Assembly: GCA_934502625.1 (NCBI GenBank)
Contig: CAKSUQ010000002.1
Span: 57,124 to 121,123 of the forward strand
DNA: 64,000 nt
DNA from: an uncultured Gemmiger sp.
GTDB taxonomy: Bacteria; Bacillota; Clostridia; Oscillospirales; Ruminococcaceae
Direction: 5' to 3'
Shown here: positions 7,361 to 15,373 of the stretch, one piece after another
How the letters are laid out: each line of letters starts with the position of its first letter
Numbering within the stretch: position 1 is the first letter of the stretch
Notes under the pieces: generated by a model
What the model saw: the letters and a program-made list of their open reading frames with translations, nothing else
Database searches by the model: none
What the model was told of the DNA's origin: nothing
Position numbers and translations under genes: made by a program

Positions 7361-8323
7361 TTAGCGCTGCACCAGATGGAACGCGAAGCCCGCGATCTCG
7401 TCGGCGAAGTAGATGGCAACAGTCTTGCCGTCCTTGACGTTCTTGCTGTCCATGTCGAACTTGACGCCGCGCTGGCTCAGGTGATAGATGGCGCGGTCGA
7501 CGTTGTTCGTCAGGATGGCGATGTGGCCGTTGGTGCCGCGGCCGGGCTTCTTCATGATTTCGAATTCCTTCTTGCCCACGAAGATGCTGCTGTTGCCGGG
7601 CTTAACAGCCATGCTCAGCAGGTTGGCGATGGTCTCGGCAGTCTTGGCAGCCTCGGCCTCGTCGGCGCAGTTGATGCCGATGTGACCCAGCTCAAGGCCG
7701 AGCATGACGTCGACGGCCTCGCGGCTCATCGCGGTGATCTCGTCCCAAGCGCCGGCTTTGATCTTGTCGCTCTTGCACATCCAGGTGCCGCCGACGGCGA
7801 CGATCTGGTTGTAGCCGAGGTAGTTGTTGACGTTCTTGGCGTTGACGCCGCCGGTGCACATCCACTTGCAGGTCTTCAGGGCAGCGCCGATGTTCTTCAG
7901 CTTGTCCACGCCGCCGTTTGCCTCAGCGGGGAAGAACTTCACGCACTCGCAGCCCATATTCATGGCCTGCTGCATCTCACCGGCGGTGGCGGTACCGGGC
8001 ATCATGATGCCGCCCTTGTCGATGACGTGCTGGCAGACCTCAGGGTCAAAGCCGGGCGCGACGATGAAGGAAGCGCCAGCGGCCATAGCGCGGTCAGCCT
8101 GATCGACGGTCAGGACAGTGCCGGCACCCAGCAGCATGTCGGGCAGTTCCTCATGGATCTTCTTGATGCACTCCTCGGCGCAGGCGGTGCGGAAGGTGAC
8201 CTCCGCCGCCGGCAGGCCGCCAGCCATCAGAGCCTTGCACAGGGGCAGAGCCTCGTCCACATTGTTAAAAGCAATGACCGGGATAATACCGATCTCATAC
8301 ACACGCTGCAAAACAGAATTCAT
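7361..8323 (-). CDS. eda: KDPG/KHG aldolase fused to a C-terminal VOC (glyoxalase-like) domain
   Basis: Residues 1-205 are a class I 2-keto-3-deoxy-6-phosphogluconate aldolase: Glu41 in AAEVTFRT and the Schiff-base Lys129 in CVKFFPAEANGG. It splits KDPG to pyruvate and glyceraldehyde 3-phosphate. From about residue 213 to 320 the sequence (LGHIGINC, TNGHIAILTNNVDRA, YFADEIAGFAFHLVQR) looks like one or two betaalphabetabetabeta units of the vicinal-oxygen-chelate fold. Stand-alone Eda is about 210 residues, so this is a fusion. TAAGGAG precedes the ATG. Confidence 0.88.
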   Translation of the reverse strand: MNSVLQRVYEIGIIPVIAFNNVDEALPLCKALMAGGLPAAEVTFRTACAEECIKKIHEELPDMLLGAGTVLTVDQADRAMAAGASFIVAPGFDPEVCQHVIDKGGIMMPGTATAGEMQQAMNMGCECVKFFPAEANGGVDKLKNIGAALKTCKWMCTGGVNAKNVNNYLGYNQIVAVGGTWMCKSDKIKAGAWDEITAMSREAVDVMLGLELGHIGINCADEAEAAKTAETIANLLSMAVKPGNSSIFVGKKEFEIMKKPGRGTNGHIAILTNNVDRAIYHLSQRGVKFDMDSKNVKDGKTVAIYFADEIAGFAFHLVQR

Positions 8324-8401
8324 AGCAATTCTCCTTACACTGATTGTGTGCGGCCGCCCGACGCCTGCGCGCCGCGGCGGTAGCCCGCACTTGTTATCTT
8401 T

Positions 8402-8430
8402 ATTATATCCACTGGTTCGGCGGGCGTCAA
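8402..8430 (-). promoter_or_regulatory. eda-kdgK promoter
   Basis: On the minus strand TTGACG (8425-8430) and TATAAT (8402-8407) are spaced by 17 bases. It points away from the regulator gene. Confidence 0.75.
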
Positions 8431-8483
8431 TCGGGCAAAATCAGGCAGAAGGCCGCACAATTTTTTCAAGCTTTGGCCGGGAA

Positions 8484-8550
8484 TTCCGCAATTCGGAAAA
8501 GTGCTTGAAAAAATCGGCAAACTTTGTTATAATCGTTCCATAATACGGAA
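8484..8550 (+). promoter_or_regulatory. Promoter of the IclR regulator flanked by two operators
   Basis: TTGAAA (8505-8510), 17-base spacer, TATAAT (8528-8533). Two near-identical palindromes, TTCCGCAATTCGGAA (8484-8498) and TTCCATAATACGGAA (8536-8550), flank it with centres 52 bases apart, about five helical turns. They are likely binding sites for the adjacent IclR protein. Confidence 0.7.
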
Positions 8551-8621
8551 CATGGTTCGCAATTTCTGCAAACTCTGTCGAAATATGAATTTTTTGTTAA
8601 TTTTAGCGGGAGGCCGGTAAC

Positions 8622-9383
8622 ATGGCAGAAAAAAGCGGTGTGCAGAGCGTAGAGCGCATCTTCCAGCTGATCGAGCAGCTGGCCGCCCACCCCACGGGGG
8701 TCAGCCTGCAAAAGCTGGCAGGGGAGACCGGCCTCGCCAAAAGCACGGTGCACCGCCTTTTAGCTAGCCTTGTAGGCTTGGGCTACGTCGTGCAGGACGA
8801 GGAAAACGGCCACTACCGCCTGACGCTGAAGATGTTCGAGCTGTCCAGCGGCATCGTGGACAGCATGGACATTATGGGCGTGGCGAAGGCGCATCTGGAG
8901 CGGCTGAGCCAGCGCACCGGCGAGGCTGTGCACCTTGTCATCCGCGACGGGCGGGACATCGTCTACATTTATAAGACCGAGAGCGGCCCGATGCGGATGT
9001 CGAGCCGTGTCGGCCTGCGCAGTCCGCTGTACTGCACGGGCGTGGGCAAGGCGATCCTGGCGACGCTGCCCGGCGACGAGCTCGAGGACATCTGGACGCA
9101 CAGCAATGTACAGAAGCTGACAGACAAGACGATTACGGATTTAGAGGAGCTGCGCAGCCAGCTGGTGGAGGTCCGCGCGAACGGCTACGCCATCGACGAC
9201 GAGGAGAACGAGCTGGGTGTGCGCTGTGTGGCGGTGGCGATCCCCGGGGCGGACGGGCGCGCGGAAAGTGCGTTTTCCATCAGCGGGTTAGCGCCCTACA
9301 TGACGCCAGAGCGGATACGCCGCATCGCCACGCTGGCGCTGGATGCGCGGACGGATATTCTGGCGGATTTAGGCTTGAGGTGA
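8622..9383 (+). CDS. kdgR: IclR family transcriptional regulator (KdgR-like)
   Basis: A 253-residue regulator. The N-terminal winged helix-turn-helix (about residues 5-65, with VSLQKLAGETGLAKSTVHRL) is followed by an IclR effector domain (about 75-250) with GRDIVYIYKTES, YCTGVGKAILATLP and GYAIDDEENELGVRCVAVAI. It is divergent from eda-kdgK, and the matching palindromes in between suggest it controls both its own gene and the KDPG genes, probably sensing a ketodeoxy sugar acid. GCGGGAGG precedes the ATG. The exact ligand is inference. Confidence 0.87.
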   Translation: MAEKSGVQSVERIFQLIEQLAAHPTGVSLQKLAGETGLAKSTVHRLLASLVGLGYVVQDEENGHYRLTLKMFELSSGIVDSMDIMGVAKAHLERLSQRTGEAVHLVIRDGRDIVYIYKTESGPMRMSSRVGLRSPLYCTGVGKAILATLPGDELEDIWTHSNVQKLTDKTITDLEELRSQLVEVRANGYAIDDEENELGVRCVAVAIPGADGRAESAFSISGLAPYMTPERIRRIATLALDARTDILADLGLR

Positions 9384-10080
9384 ACCGGGGACGGCTGCCT
9401 CCCGGGAACTCGCTTTCTTTTGGCAGCAAAAGAAAGCTTGCAAAGAAAACTGCCGCTGTTTCGACGCAGCGGACCCGCGACTTAGGGGCTACACGCCCCT
9501 AAGAACCCCAATAAGGAAGTCGGAAGGCCCGACGGCTAAACGGACGCAGTATTACTGTCCGTTCTTAACGCCGTCGGGCCTTCCTCCACTTTAAATTCGG
9601 GTGTTCCCCCGAACCCCCGCATCTTTTAACGGCTGCTCCCCATCTCGGGCGACAGCCCGCAAAAAGGCTCCCCATCAGGGGAGCTGGCCGCGCTAGCCGG
9701 CCTGAGGGGTCCCGACGGGCTGTGCGTCACCACCCATTCCCGGGAACCCACCCGCCAACTACGAAGGGGCGGGCTGCCGCCCTCCCTTGCCCCTCTCGTG
9801 CACAACCCGTTTGTGCCACCCCGTAGGGGCCGGGCATGCCCGGCCCGCCGCCCCGCCTTTACCGCCCCTTTATCTTTAGCATCGCAGGGAGGATCCTTCC
9901 CCCTCCGCGGCGGCCAGAGGGCTGGCCGCCCTACGCCCTGCCCGTTGCCTGCTGCTTACCCGCGGGGCGTCGGGGACGCCGCCCCCTACAGGCATCACCG
10001 CAAGCCTTCCGGCTATTTGTAGGGGAGGGATTTATCCCTCCCGCACCGCCTCGCCATTAGCTCCCGTTCCCCAATCCGCC
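9384..10080. repeat. Gene-free patch packed with palindromic repeats
   Basis: About 700 bases with no credible gene. It contains CTTAGGGGC/GCCCCTAAG (9481-9502), a large cruciform (listed separately), GGCTCCCC/GGGGAGCT-type units near 9666-9683, GTAGGGGCCGGGCATGCCCGGCCC near 9825, GGCGGCCAGAGGGCTGGCCGCC near 9910, and GTAGGGGAGGGATTTATCCCTCCC near 10019. These look like several families of short mobile or REP-like elements nested together. Confidence 0.6.
9522..9584. repeat. Large perfect cruciform / hairpin element
   Basis: GGAAGGCCCGACGG (9522-9535) pairs with CCGTCGGGCCTTCC (9571-9584), 14 perfect base pairs, with an inner AACGGAC/GTCCGTT stem. It could act as a terminator for the IclR gene or be a small transposable palindrome. 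Confidence 0.65.
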
Positions 10081-10083
10081 TCA

Positions 10084-10446
10084 TCACTCCGCCTTGTTCT
10101 CCACGCCCCTCAGCAGATCCTCCGCCTCCACTCCGTACAGCTTGGCCAGAGCCAGCAAGTTTGTGGTGCTCGGGTCGGCGCTGCCGTTTTCCCATTTGGA
10201 TACGGTCTGGCGGCTCACGCCAAGCGCCTCAGCCTCGAACTCCTGCGTCATCTGGCAGCGGGTGCGGTGGGCCTTCAGCGTCTCGCCCAGGGTGCGCTTC
10301 ACGGCCTGCTTTTCCTCCCGCATCTCCTTGCTGCCGATGTACTTTTTCAGCGCCCGCACGATCAGCACAAACAGGTAAATTACCGCGGCCGCTAACCCCG
10401 CAAAAACCAAAATATTGAGTGCCGCCACCCATGTTGCAAACAGCAT
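10084..10446 (-). CDS. Membrane-anchored HTH (XRE) protein
   Basis: A 120-residue protein. Residues about 1-32 form one strong hydrophobic helix (WVAALNILVFAGLAAAVIYL), followed by a basic stretch and a Cro/C1-type helix-turn-helix at about 55-115 (MTQEFEAEALGVSRQTVSKW, then NGSADPSTTNLLALAKLYGV). The ATG at 10446 is preceded by AAGGAGG. An N-terminal membrane helix before a DNA-binding domain is unusual and suggests tethering of the repressor. Targets are unknown; the convergent or adjacent acetylation genes are possible. Confidence 0.75.
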   Translation of the reverse strand: MLFATWVAALNILVFAGLAAAVIYLFVLIVRALKKYIGSKEMREEKQAVKRTLGETLKAHRTRCQMTQEFEAEALGVSRQTVSKWENGSADPSTTNLLALAKLYGVEAEDLLRGVENKAE

Positions 10447-10543
10447 TTTTCTTTCCTCCTTCACGGATTTTTCTGTTCCCAGTATACCAAACCCCGCTGC
10501 TTTACACCATCAACTATCCTGTACATTTTCGCTTACATCACAG

Positions 10544-10585
10544 AAAACGGCTTGTCTGCGCACTTTCCGCAGGCAAGCCGTTTTT
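10544..10585. terminator. Terminator after the SGNH/MBOAT pair
   Basis: AAAACGGCTTGTCTGCG pairs with CGCAGGCAAGCCGTTTTT, with T tracts on both strands. Confidence 0.85.
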
Positions 10586-10587
10586 AT

Positions 10588-11649
10588 TTAAAATTGTTCG
10601 AGAATCGCCAGCAGCTTGTCAAGGCTGCGCTCGTTGAACTCCAAAATCAGCACGTCGCACCCCGGGTGCTCGGCCACGTCCGTCGTGAAGGTGTCGATAT
10701 GCTCACGCCAGCTGTTCGTGAAGCGCGCCTGCAGGTACGGCATGTAGTATTCGCTGAACGAATCCCCGATGACCCGCACGGCGCGGCTGTCCTTCTCAAA
10801 CATCCGGTCATAGCCCGGCACCACGTAGGTCTCCTCGGCGGGCAGGCTGGCGTAGAGCGCCGCCACGTTTGCCATGTCACCGGTGGTCGTGCCGTCGGCC
10901 TCGATGGGGTAGCTGTCCGCCGGGTGCGTCGGCATGTCCAGCGCCTCAAAGATGCCGTCCAGCCCTATGAGCGCGCCGACGGCGTTCCAGTGGGTGTCCG
11001 TTTTGTAGTACAGCAGTCGGTCGGCGTTCTGCCGCGCCTGGCTGCGCAGCATGTCATACCGCCAGACCACCGGCACTGTCGTATGGCTCTGCAGATAGGC
11101 CGCCAGCAGGTCGGTGCGGTTTTCCTCGTTCACGATGGGGTAGCCGTCGGGCATGTACTCGCGGTAGATGCGGTCCTTGCTGGGCGTCAGGTCCAGTACC
11201 AGCGTGCAGCCGTTTTCGGCCAGCTTATTACTCAAAATCTGCAGGCCCGCACTGGCCTCGGCCAGTGTCTCGGCGCTGTCGTTCAGCTCGGCCAGACCCT
11301 GATAGTTTGCCATCGGCTGCGCGGCGTTGGGGCCGTCCTTGTAGAACAGCCAGCCGTCCCTGCCGGGCAGCACCTGGTCGCTCTGGCTCGTGCCGAACAG
11401 CGCGTAGTCCAGCCCGGCGTTCACCAGCACAAACTGGTAGCGGAACGGCGAGTTATCGACAAAAAAGTTGTCAAGATTTTTCGGCAGCTCGCGCAGCGGG
11501 CTGTTCAACACCTGCGGCAGACCGGTCATCAGGCGGTTTTCGTGGCTGTCCATCGACAGCTGCTTTGAAAAAATGTTGAACACCGGGAACGCCAGCCCGA
11601 TGATGGCGCAGAACACGCCGATAAAGCCAATTTTACCTGCTTTACGCAA
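10588..11649 (-). CDS. AlgX/AlgJ-like SGNH hydrolase-fold protein (polysaccharide O-acetylation)
   Basis: A 353-residue protein with an N-terminal signal anchor (about residues 7-27). SGNH-like catalytic motifs are visible: DLTPSKDRIY (about 155-164), KTDTHWNAVGA (about 217-227) and VIGDSFSEYY (about 294-303) with the candidate nucleophile Ser. Proteins of this class act outside the membrane with an MBOAT partner to transfer acetyl groups to exported polysaccharide. It starts with TTG after AGGAGGTGCAGATAA, 16 bases after the MBOAT stop. The substrate is unknown. Confidence 0.8.
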   Translation of the reverse strand: MRKAGKIGFIGVFCAIIGLAFPVFNIFSKQLSMDSHENRLMTGLPQVLNSPLRELPKNLDNFFVDNSPFRYQFVLVNAGLDYALFGTSQSDQVLPGRDGWLFYKDGPNAAQPMANYQGLAELNDSAETLAEASAGLQILSNKLAENGCTLVLDLTPSKDRIYREYMPDGYPIVNEENRTDLLAAYLQSHTTVPVVWRYDMLRSQARQNADRLLYYKTDTHWNAVGALIGLDGIFEALDMPTHPADSYPIEADGTTTGDMANVAALYASLPAEETYVVPGYDRMFEKDSRAVRVIGDSFSEYYMPYLQARFTNSWREHIDTFTTDVAEHPGCDVLILEFNERSLDKLLAILEQF

Positions 11650-11665
11650 TTATCTGCACCTCCTG

Positions 11666-13075
11666 TCAGAACTGGAAATAGATGAACGCGCTGTAGGTGC
11701 CCGCCGTGACACGCATCAGGCCAAAGAAGAACAGAACCAGCAGCCCTGCCATCCCGGCGAGGGACGGCGCTTTTTTCGCGTAGAGAGCCTCCCGCAGTTT
11801 GGGGCGCAGCGCCTGCACGGGGCCGCACAGCAGGATGGACGCCGCCAGAATCAGCAGCAGCTTTGTATCCGCAAAGGCCGCCAGCGTGTAGCCTTTTGCG
11901 CCGGTCTGCCACGTCAGGATGCCCTTCAGCGCGGCAAGACCCTCCCGCAGACCCGGCGCGCCGAAGATAATCAGCGTCAGCCAAAGCACCGCGACGGTGT
12001 AAAGGTGCTGCACAAAGCGCGGCGTTTTTTCCAGCGCGCGGCGCAGGCCAAGGCGCTCAGCGCACAAAATCAAGCCGTGCAGCAGGCCAAAGACGACATA
12101 CTGCCACGCCGCGCCGTGCCACAGGCCGGTCAGCACAAAGACGATAACAAGGTTCAGGCAGGTGCGGCGCAGGCGGCAGTGGCTGCCGCCCAGCGGGATA
12201 TAGACATAGTCGCGGAACCAGCCGGACAGCGAGATATGCCACCGCCGCCAATATTCGCCGATGGAACGAGCCAAATAGGGGTAGTCGAAGTTTTCCGGCA
12301 GGGTGATGCCGAAAAATTCGCCGATGCCGATCGCCATATCGCTGTAGCCGGAAAAGTCGAAGTAGAGCTGCATCATGTAGGCCGTGTAGCCCAGCACCAG
12401 AATCGGCGCGGGCAGCATCGCCGCCGGGACGGACGCGACCTTGGCGTAGATCAAGGCAAGCTGATCGGCGATGATGGCTTTTTTCGCCAGACCCAAAATC
12501 AGCCGCTTGATGCCGTAGCAAAAGCGGTCAGCCGAGACGCGGCGCGCTTCGCCGCAGGGGTCAAGCTGGGGCTGCTGCTGGGCGTACCGCACGATGGGGC
12601 CGGACGGTCCATGCCCAAAAAACGCGAGGAACACCGCGAACTTGAAGGGGCTTTTCTCCGGCTGCACCTTGCCCACCGCTACGTCGACGCAGTAACCGAT
12701 GGCCGTGAACACATAAAAGCTGATGCCCAGCGGCAAAGCGGGGGAGAGCACCGGCAGCAGCCCCGGCACCAATGCGTTGATGCTCTCGGCCGCAAATCCA
12801 GCGTATTTGAAGACGCCCAGCACCGCGAGGTCAGCCGCAATAAGCAGCGTCAGCAGCGGGCGCTTATGCCCCAGCCGCCCCAGCGCCAGACCGCCCAGCC
12901 AGTTTACACCGGCCAGCGCAACGAGGAGAGCTGCCCCCCGCAGCCCCGCCCACGCGAAGAACAGCAGGCTGAACGCCCCCAAGATCACGTTGCGCGCCCG
13001 GCGGGGACACAGCCAGTAGACCGCCAGCGACAGCGGCAGAAACACAAACAAAAATTGTACCGATGAAAACGCCAT
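11666..13075 (-). CDS. MBOAT family O-acyltransferase (AlgI/DltB-like)
   Basis: About 469 residues with roughly ten membrane segments. The MAFSSVQFLFVFLPL start, FYVFTAIGYCVDV, WRRWHISLSGWFRDYVYIPL and LTGLWHGAAWQYVVFGLLHG (with the conserved His) are typical of AlgI/DltB. It passes activated acetyl groups across the membrane to the SGNH partner encoded immediately downstream. The start at 13075 was chosen by family alignment; the ribosome site is weak (GGAG eleven bases upstream). Target: a wall or capsule polymer. Confidence 0.87.
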   Translation of the reverse strand: MAFSSVQFLFVFLPLSLAVYWLCPRRARNVILGAFSLLFFAWAGLRGAALLVALAGVNWLGGLALGRLGHKRPLLTLLIAADLAVLGVFKYAGFAAESINALVPGLLPVLSPALPLGISFYVFTAIGYCVDVAVGKVQPEKSPFKFAVFLAFFGHGPSGPIVRYAQQQPQLDPCGEARRVSADRFCYGIKRLILGLAKKAIIADQLALIYAKVASVPAAMLPAPILVLGYTAYMMQLYFDFSGYSDMAIGIGEFFGITLPENFDYPYLARSIGEYWRRWHISLSGWFRDYVYIPLGGSHCRLRRTCLNLVIVFVLTGLWHGAAWQYVVFGLLHGLILCAERLGLRRALEKTPRFVQHLYTVAVLWLTLIIFGAPGLREGLAALKGILTWQTGAKGYTLAAFADTKLLLILAASILLCGPVQALRPKLREALYAKKAPSLAGMAGLLVLFFFGLMRVTAGTYSAFIYFQF

Positions 13076-13422
13076 ACCAACACTGCTCCACACAGCGCAC
13101 CCGGCAGGGCGCACCGTTTCATAAAAATTTTACTGCTATTACATCAATTTCGATTTTTGAGTCACCTCAAAGGATACACGAAACACCGTTCATAATCAGC
13201 ATTTCGCATTGTTCAGATCCAAAGCATCTCCCATAACGCATTAAAGATTTTTTACATCCATTTCACTATTTGCCATATTCGTGCAAAATGTGTGACGAAG
13301 CACGTGCGGTGATACTTGCTGAAATATGATTTTTTATTATATCACACTTTGGTTCCTTTTTCTATGTCTCTTTTTACTTTAGATCGATTTTCGATGACAG
13401 CTATTACGCCCACTATTGACAA
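13076..13422. other. AT-rich intergenic segment
   Basis: A gene-free stretch clearly more AT-rich than the DNA on its left. It holds a minus-strand TATAAT (13337-13342), the likely -10 for the MBOAT/SGNH transcript, and marks the left boundary zone of the foreign-looking island. No terminal repeats were recognised. Confidence 0.5.
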
Positions 13423-13680
13423 TCACCCTTTACCTTTGCTTTTGCTAGAATATGCCGCACCACATGAATTATAAATAAGGTCACCAGACCGAGGAGCAGC
13501 AGCAATATCAGCTGCAAGACCTTCATTAAGCCGCCCCACACCCCCACCGCGCGTTACGCCACCAGCGGCAGAACTGTAACCGTCCGCAAAAATAATCGGG
13601 GGAATTGTGCAGATGAACAGCAACACGCACAAGACCATCGGTAAAATTTTGTGCAACTGGGATGAATATTTTCCTTTCAT
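13423..13680 (-). CDS. Small secreted Gly-rich protein
   Basis: An 85-residue protein with a clear Sec signal (hydrophobic core about residues 12-30, likely cleavage after FA at about 31-32), leaving a mature peptide of about 53 residues that is rich in Gly, Ala and Ser and ends in KSKGKG. AAGGAGCGG precedes the ATG. No family recognised. In an inovirus-like island it could be a minor virion or secreted accessory peptide, but that is speculative. Confidence 0.55.
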   Translation of the reverse strand: MKGKYSSQLHKILPMVLCVLLFICTIPPIIFADGYSSAAGGVTRGGGVGRLNEGLAADIAAAPRSGDLIYNSCGAAYSSKSKGKG

Positions 13681-13740
13681 ATTGACCGCTCCTTGTATGA
13701 GTGAGTGATAGAATAAACAAAAAATAAAGGTTGTGATTAA

Positions 13741-14019
13741 ATGGGGCTTTTCAAAAAGGCTAAAACAAAGGAAACCGCAATTCCCGACGATGGAAAACTC
13801 ACTCTTAGATTTACAACGGACGAAATAGACCTTCTTCGCGAGTGCATGAAGCGAACCGAAGACTACTATCGTGGACTACTGCTTCTGAAGCAAGACTGGA
13901 ATGCAGAAAGCAATGAGCAGGCAATAGCGGTCATAAAAATCAAATTGAACATGATTGATAAATTGCAAGAAAAAACGCTCTATGAAGGGCAATCAGAATA
14001 TTTCCGAAACCTGCAATGA
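13741..14019 (+). CDS. Hypothetical protein, 92 residues
   Basis: A charged, mostly helical small protein (LTLRFTTDEIDLLRECMKR, then INDK-like helices to the C-terminus). It is the only plus-strand gene of the island, divergent from the secreted peptide gene 60 bases away, and has its own hairpin terminator. No family recognised; the opposite orientation suggests a regulatory or immunity-type gene. Confidence 0.6.
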   Translation: MGLFKKAKTKETAIPDDGKLTLRFTTDEIDLLRECMKRTEDYYRGLLLLKQDWNAESNEQAIAVIKIKLNMIDKLQEKTLYEGQSEYFRNLQ

Positions 14020-14024
14020 ATTCC

Positions 14025-14048
14025 GCCGCCAGTAATGGCGGCTTTTTT
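14025..14048 (+). terminator. Terminator of the 92-residue gene
   Basis: GCCGCCA/TGGCGGC stem with a GTAA loop, followed by six Ts. Confidence 0.8.
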
Positions 14049-14322
14049 ATTGTCCCAAAAATAAAAATAGCGGGGCGGGTTTTACCCGCCCCGCTGGGGC
14101 TTGTCTGAATCGGCCGCGGGCGGCGTTCTTCAGACGGGCGAAAATGCCGATACCCACAGGAACCAGACCAGCAGCGAGACAGAACAGCAGAATGGGCTGC
14201 TTAGTGATCTCGGTAACGACGGTGCCGGACAGGGTGAACACATCGGCCATTGCGGCGATAACGGTATCCATAGCGCTTTTTGCAACCTCTGCACCGTCGC
14301 CAGCGGCGAACATGGTGTACAT
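14047..14322 (-). CDS. Small single-span membrane protein resembling an inovirus major coat protein
   Basis: A 91-residue reading frame. Residues about 1-30 are an acidic/amphipathic stretch (MYTMFAAGDGAEVAKSAMD), followed by one transmembrane helix (about 40-62, ILLFCLAAGLVPVGIGIFAR) and a basic end (RLKNAARGRFR). That acidic-helix, membrane-span, basic-tail order is the layout of filamentous phage major coat proteins. AAGGAGAAG precedes the ATG. The last 15 or so codons run through a strong hairpin, so the original stop may have been lost. Function is inferred from layout and neighbours only. Confidence 0.55.
   Translation of the reverse strand: MYTMFAAGDGAEVAKSAMDTVIAAMADVFTLSGTVVTEITKQPILLFCLAAGLVPVGIGIFARLKNAARGRFRQAPAGRVKPAPLFLFLGQ
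14055..14095 (-). terminator. Hairpin inside the 3' end of the coat-like ORF
   Basis: AGCGGGGCGGGT (14069-14080) pairs perfectly with ACCCGCCCCGCT (14084-14095), followed on the minus strand by ATTTTTATTTTT. It looks like a true terminator yet lies before the ORF's stop codon. Confidence 0.7.
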
Positions 14323-14378
14323 AGTTGCTTCTCCTTTCTTCAAGTTTTTATGTAATCGCTTGCTTTTGGGGGTAAGCG

Positions 14379-14603
14379 TTACAACTGGAAATCATGCGGA
14401 ACGATTTTGTAATCGTCCGGCGCATCTTCAAAGCATGTAACCAGCACGGAATAGTTGTTGCACTGACTGGCATACATCCGTTCAATATCGGTCTTTGCGG
14501 CGATCAACAGCAAGAGAAATTCAAGGTTTTCGTCCCTAGAGGCCTGACAAATTTCCGGCAGCAGTTCGCCGTAATCGTATAAGGTTTTCTGTGTGATTCT
14601 CAT
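14379..14603 (-). CDS. Hypothetical protein, 74 residues, coupled to rep
   Basis: Its ATG overlaps the rep stop codon by one base (TAATG), which implies translational coupling. The sequence is acidic and helical (LLPEICQASRDENLEFLLLL) with no recognisable domain. It sits between rep and the coat-like gene and probably belongs to the same transcript. Confidence 0.6.
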   Translation of the reverse strand: MRITQKTLYDYGELLPEICQASRDENLEFLLLLIAAKTDIERMYASQCNNYSVLVTCFEDAPDDYKIVPHDFQL

Positions 14604-15328
14604 TAGAAATTTCCCTTTAGGTTGTCGGGCATGAGGCCGAAGCCGTCCACATCGGTGACGCGCTGAGAATTTCCGAGTTCGGCAAGACGGGCTTGCACAG
14701 CACGCCGTTCATCGGCAGATTGCGCCAAATCCCGCAGGCGTTGCCGCTCTAAGAACTGGTCACGCCACATGGCATAATTGCTTTTGAACGTCGCCCAACA
14801 ACCTTGTTCATACGCCCACCGACACAACTCATTGAAGGTGTCAAAGGTGGGCATATCCAGCAGAATTTGAACTTGGTCGTCCTCCATCTGAGACATACCG
14901 GCGTGTTCGCTGGGTTCTTCAAACTCGTGTGTACCGACAATATCTTTGCTATACTGGTATTTGTCAGGGTCGAGCATATGCCAGAGATAGACATATGCTT
15001 TATACAAGTTATTTACCTTGCGGATAACGTTGACCTCGACACCAATCTCTTTTGCAATGCCGCTGAAATAGCGGGCGTTTGGGAAGCTGCATACAAAGTG
15101 AACGTGCGGCTTTTTGAGATCCCCCGGCATCCAATCAGGGAGTGTTCCGTCGTGCTTTTTCACGTAGGCGTCAAACGCGGCTTGCGTGTGTACGTCTTTA
15201 TCGTGCAGCGCCCATGCGCAGGGCAGGTTATGCTTGCAGTAGTCAATTGCTGCCTGCTGGCTTTCGGGGTACAGTACAAACATACACTGACGACTGCGCA
15301 AACGTGGTGGTGCTTTTGTATCGCCCAT
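14603..15328 (-). CDS. rep: Rolling-circle replication initiator (Rep, pMV158-like HUH endonuclease)
   Basis: A 241-residue protein. MFVLYPESQQ near the N-terminus and ALHDKDVHT match the plasmid Rep (Rep_2/Rep_OBP) family. The metal-binding HUH motif is PHVHFV with His75 and His77, and the candidate nicking tyrosine lies in YKAYVYLWHM (Tyr112 or Tyr114). Such proteins nick the double-strand origin and stay attached to the 5' end. The C-terminal 90 residues are helical and charged. It replicates plasmids or small ssDNA phages and is out of place in a plain chromosomal region. Confidence 0.78.
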   Translation of the reverse strand: MGDTKAPPRLRSRQCMFVLYPESQQAAIDYCKHNLPCAWALHDKDVHTQAAFDAYVKKHDGTLPDWMPGDLKKPHVHFVCSFPNARYFSGIAKEIGVEVNVIRKVNNLYKAYVYLWHMLDPDKYQYSKDIVGTHEFEEPSEHAGMSQMEDDQVQILLDMPTFDTFNELCRWAYEQGCWATFKSNYAMWRDQFLERQRLRDLAQSADERRAVQARLAELGNSQRVTDVDGFGLMPDNLKGNF

Positions 15329-15373
15329 AGTCTACCATCCTGTTTACTGTCATTTTTGTTTTGTGTCTTGGCA

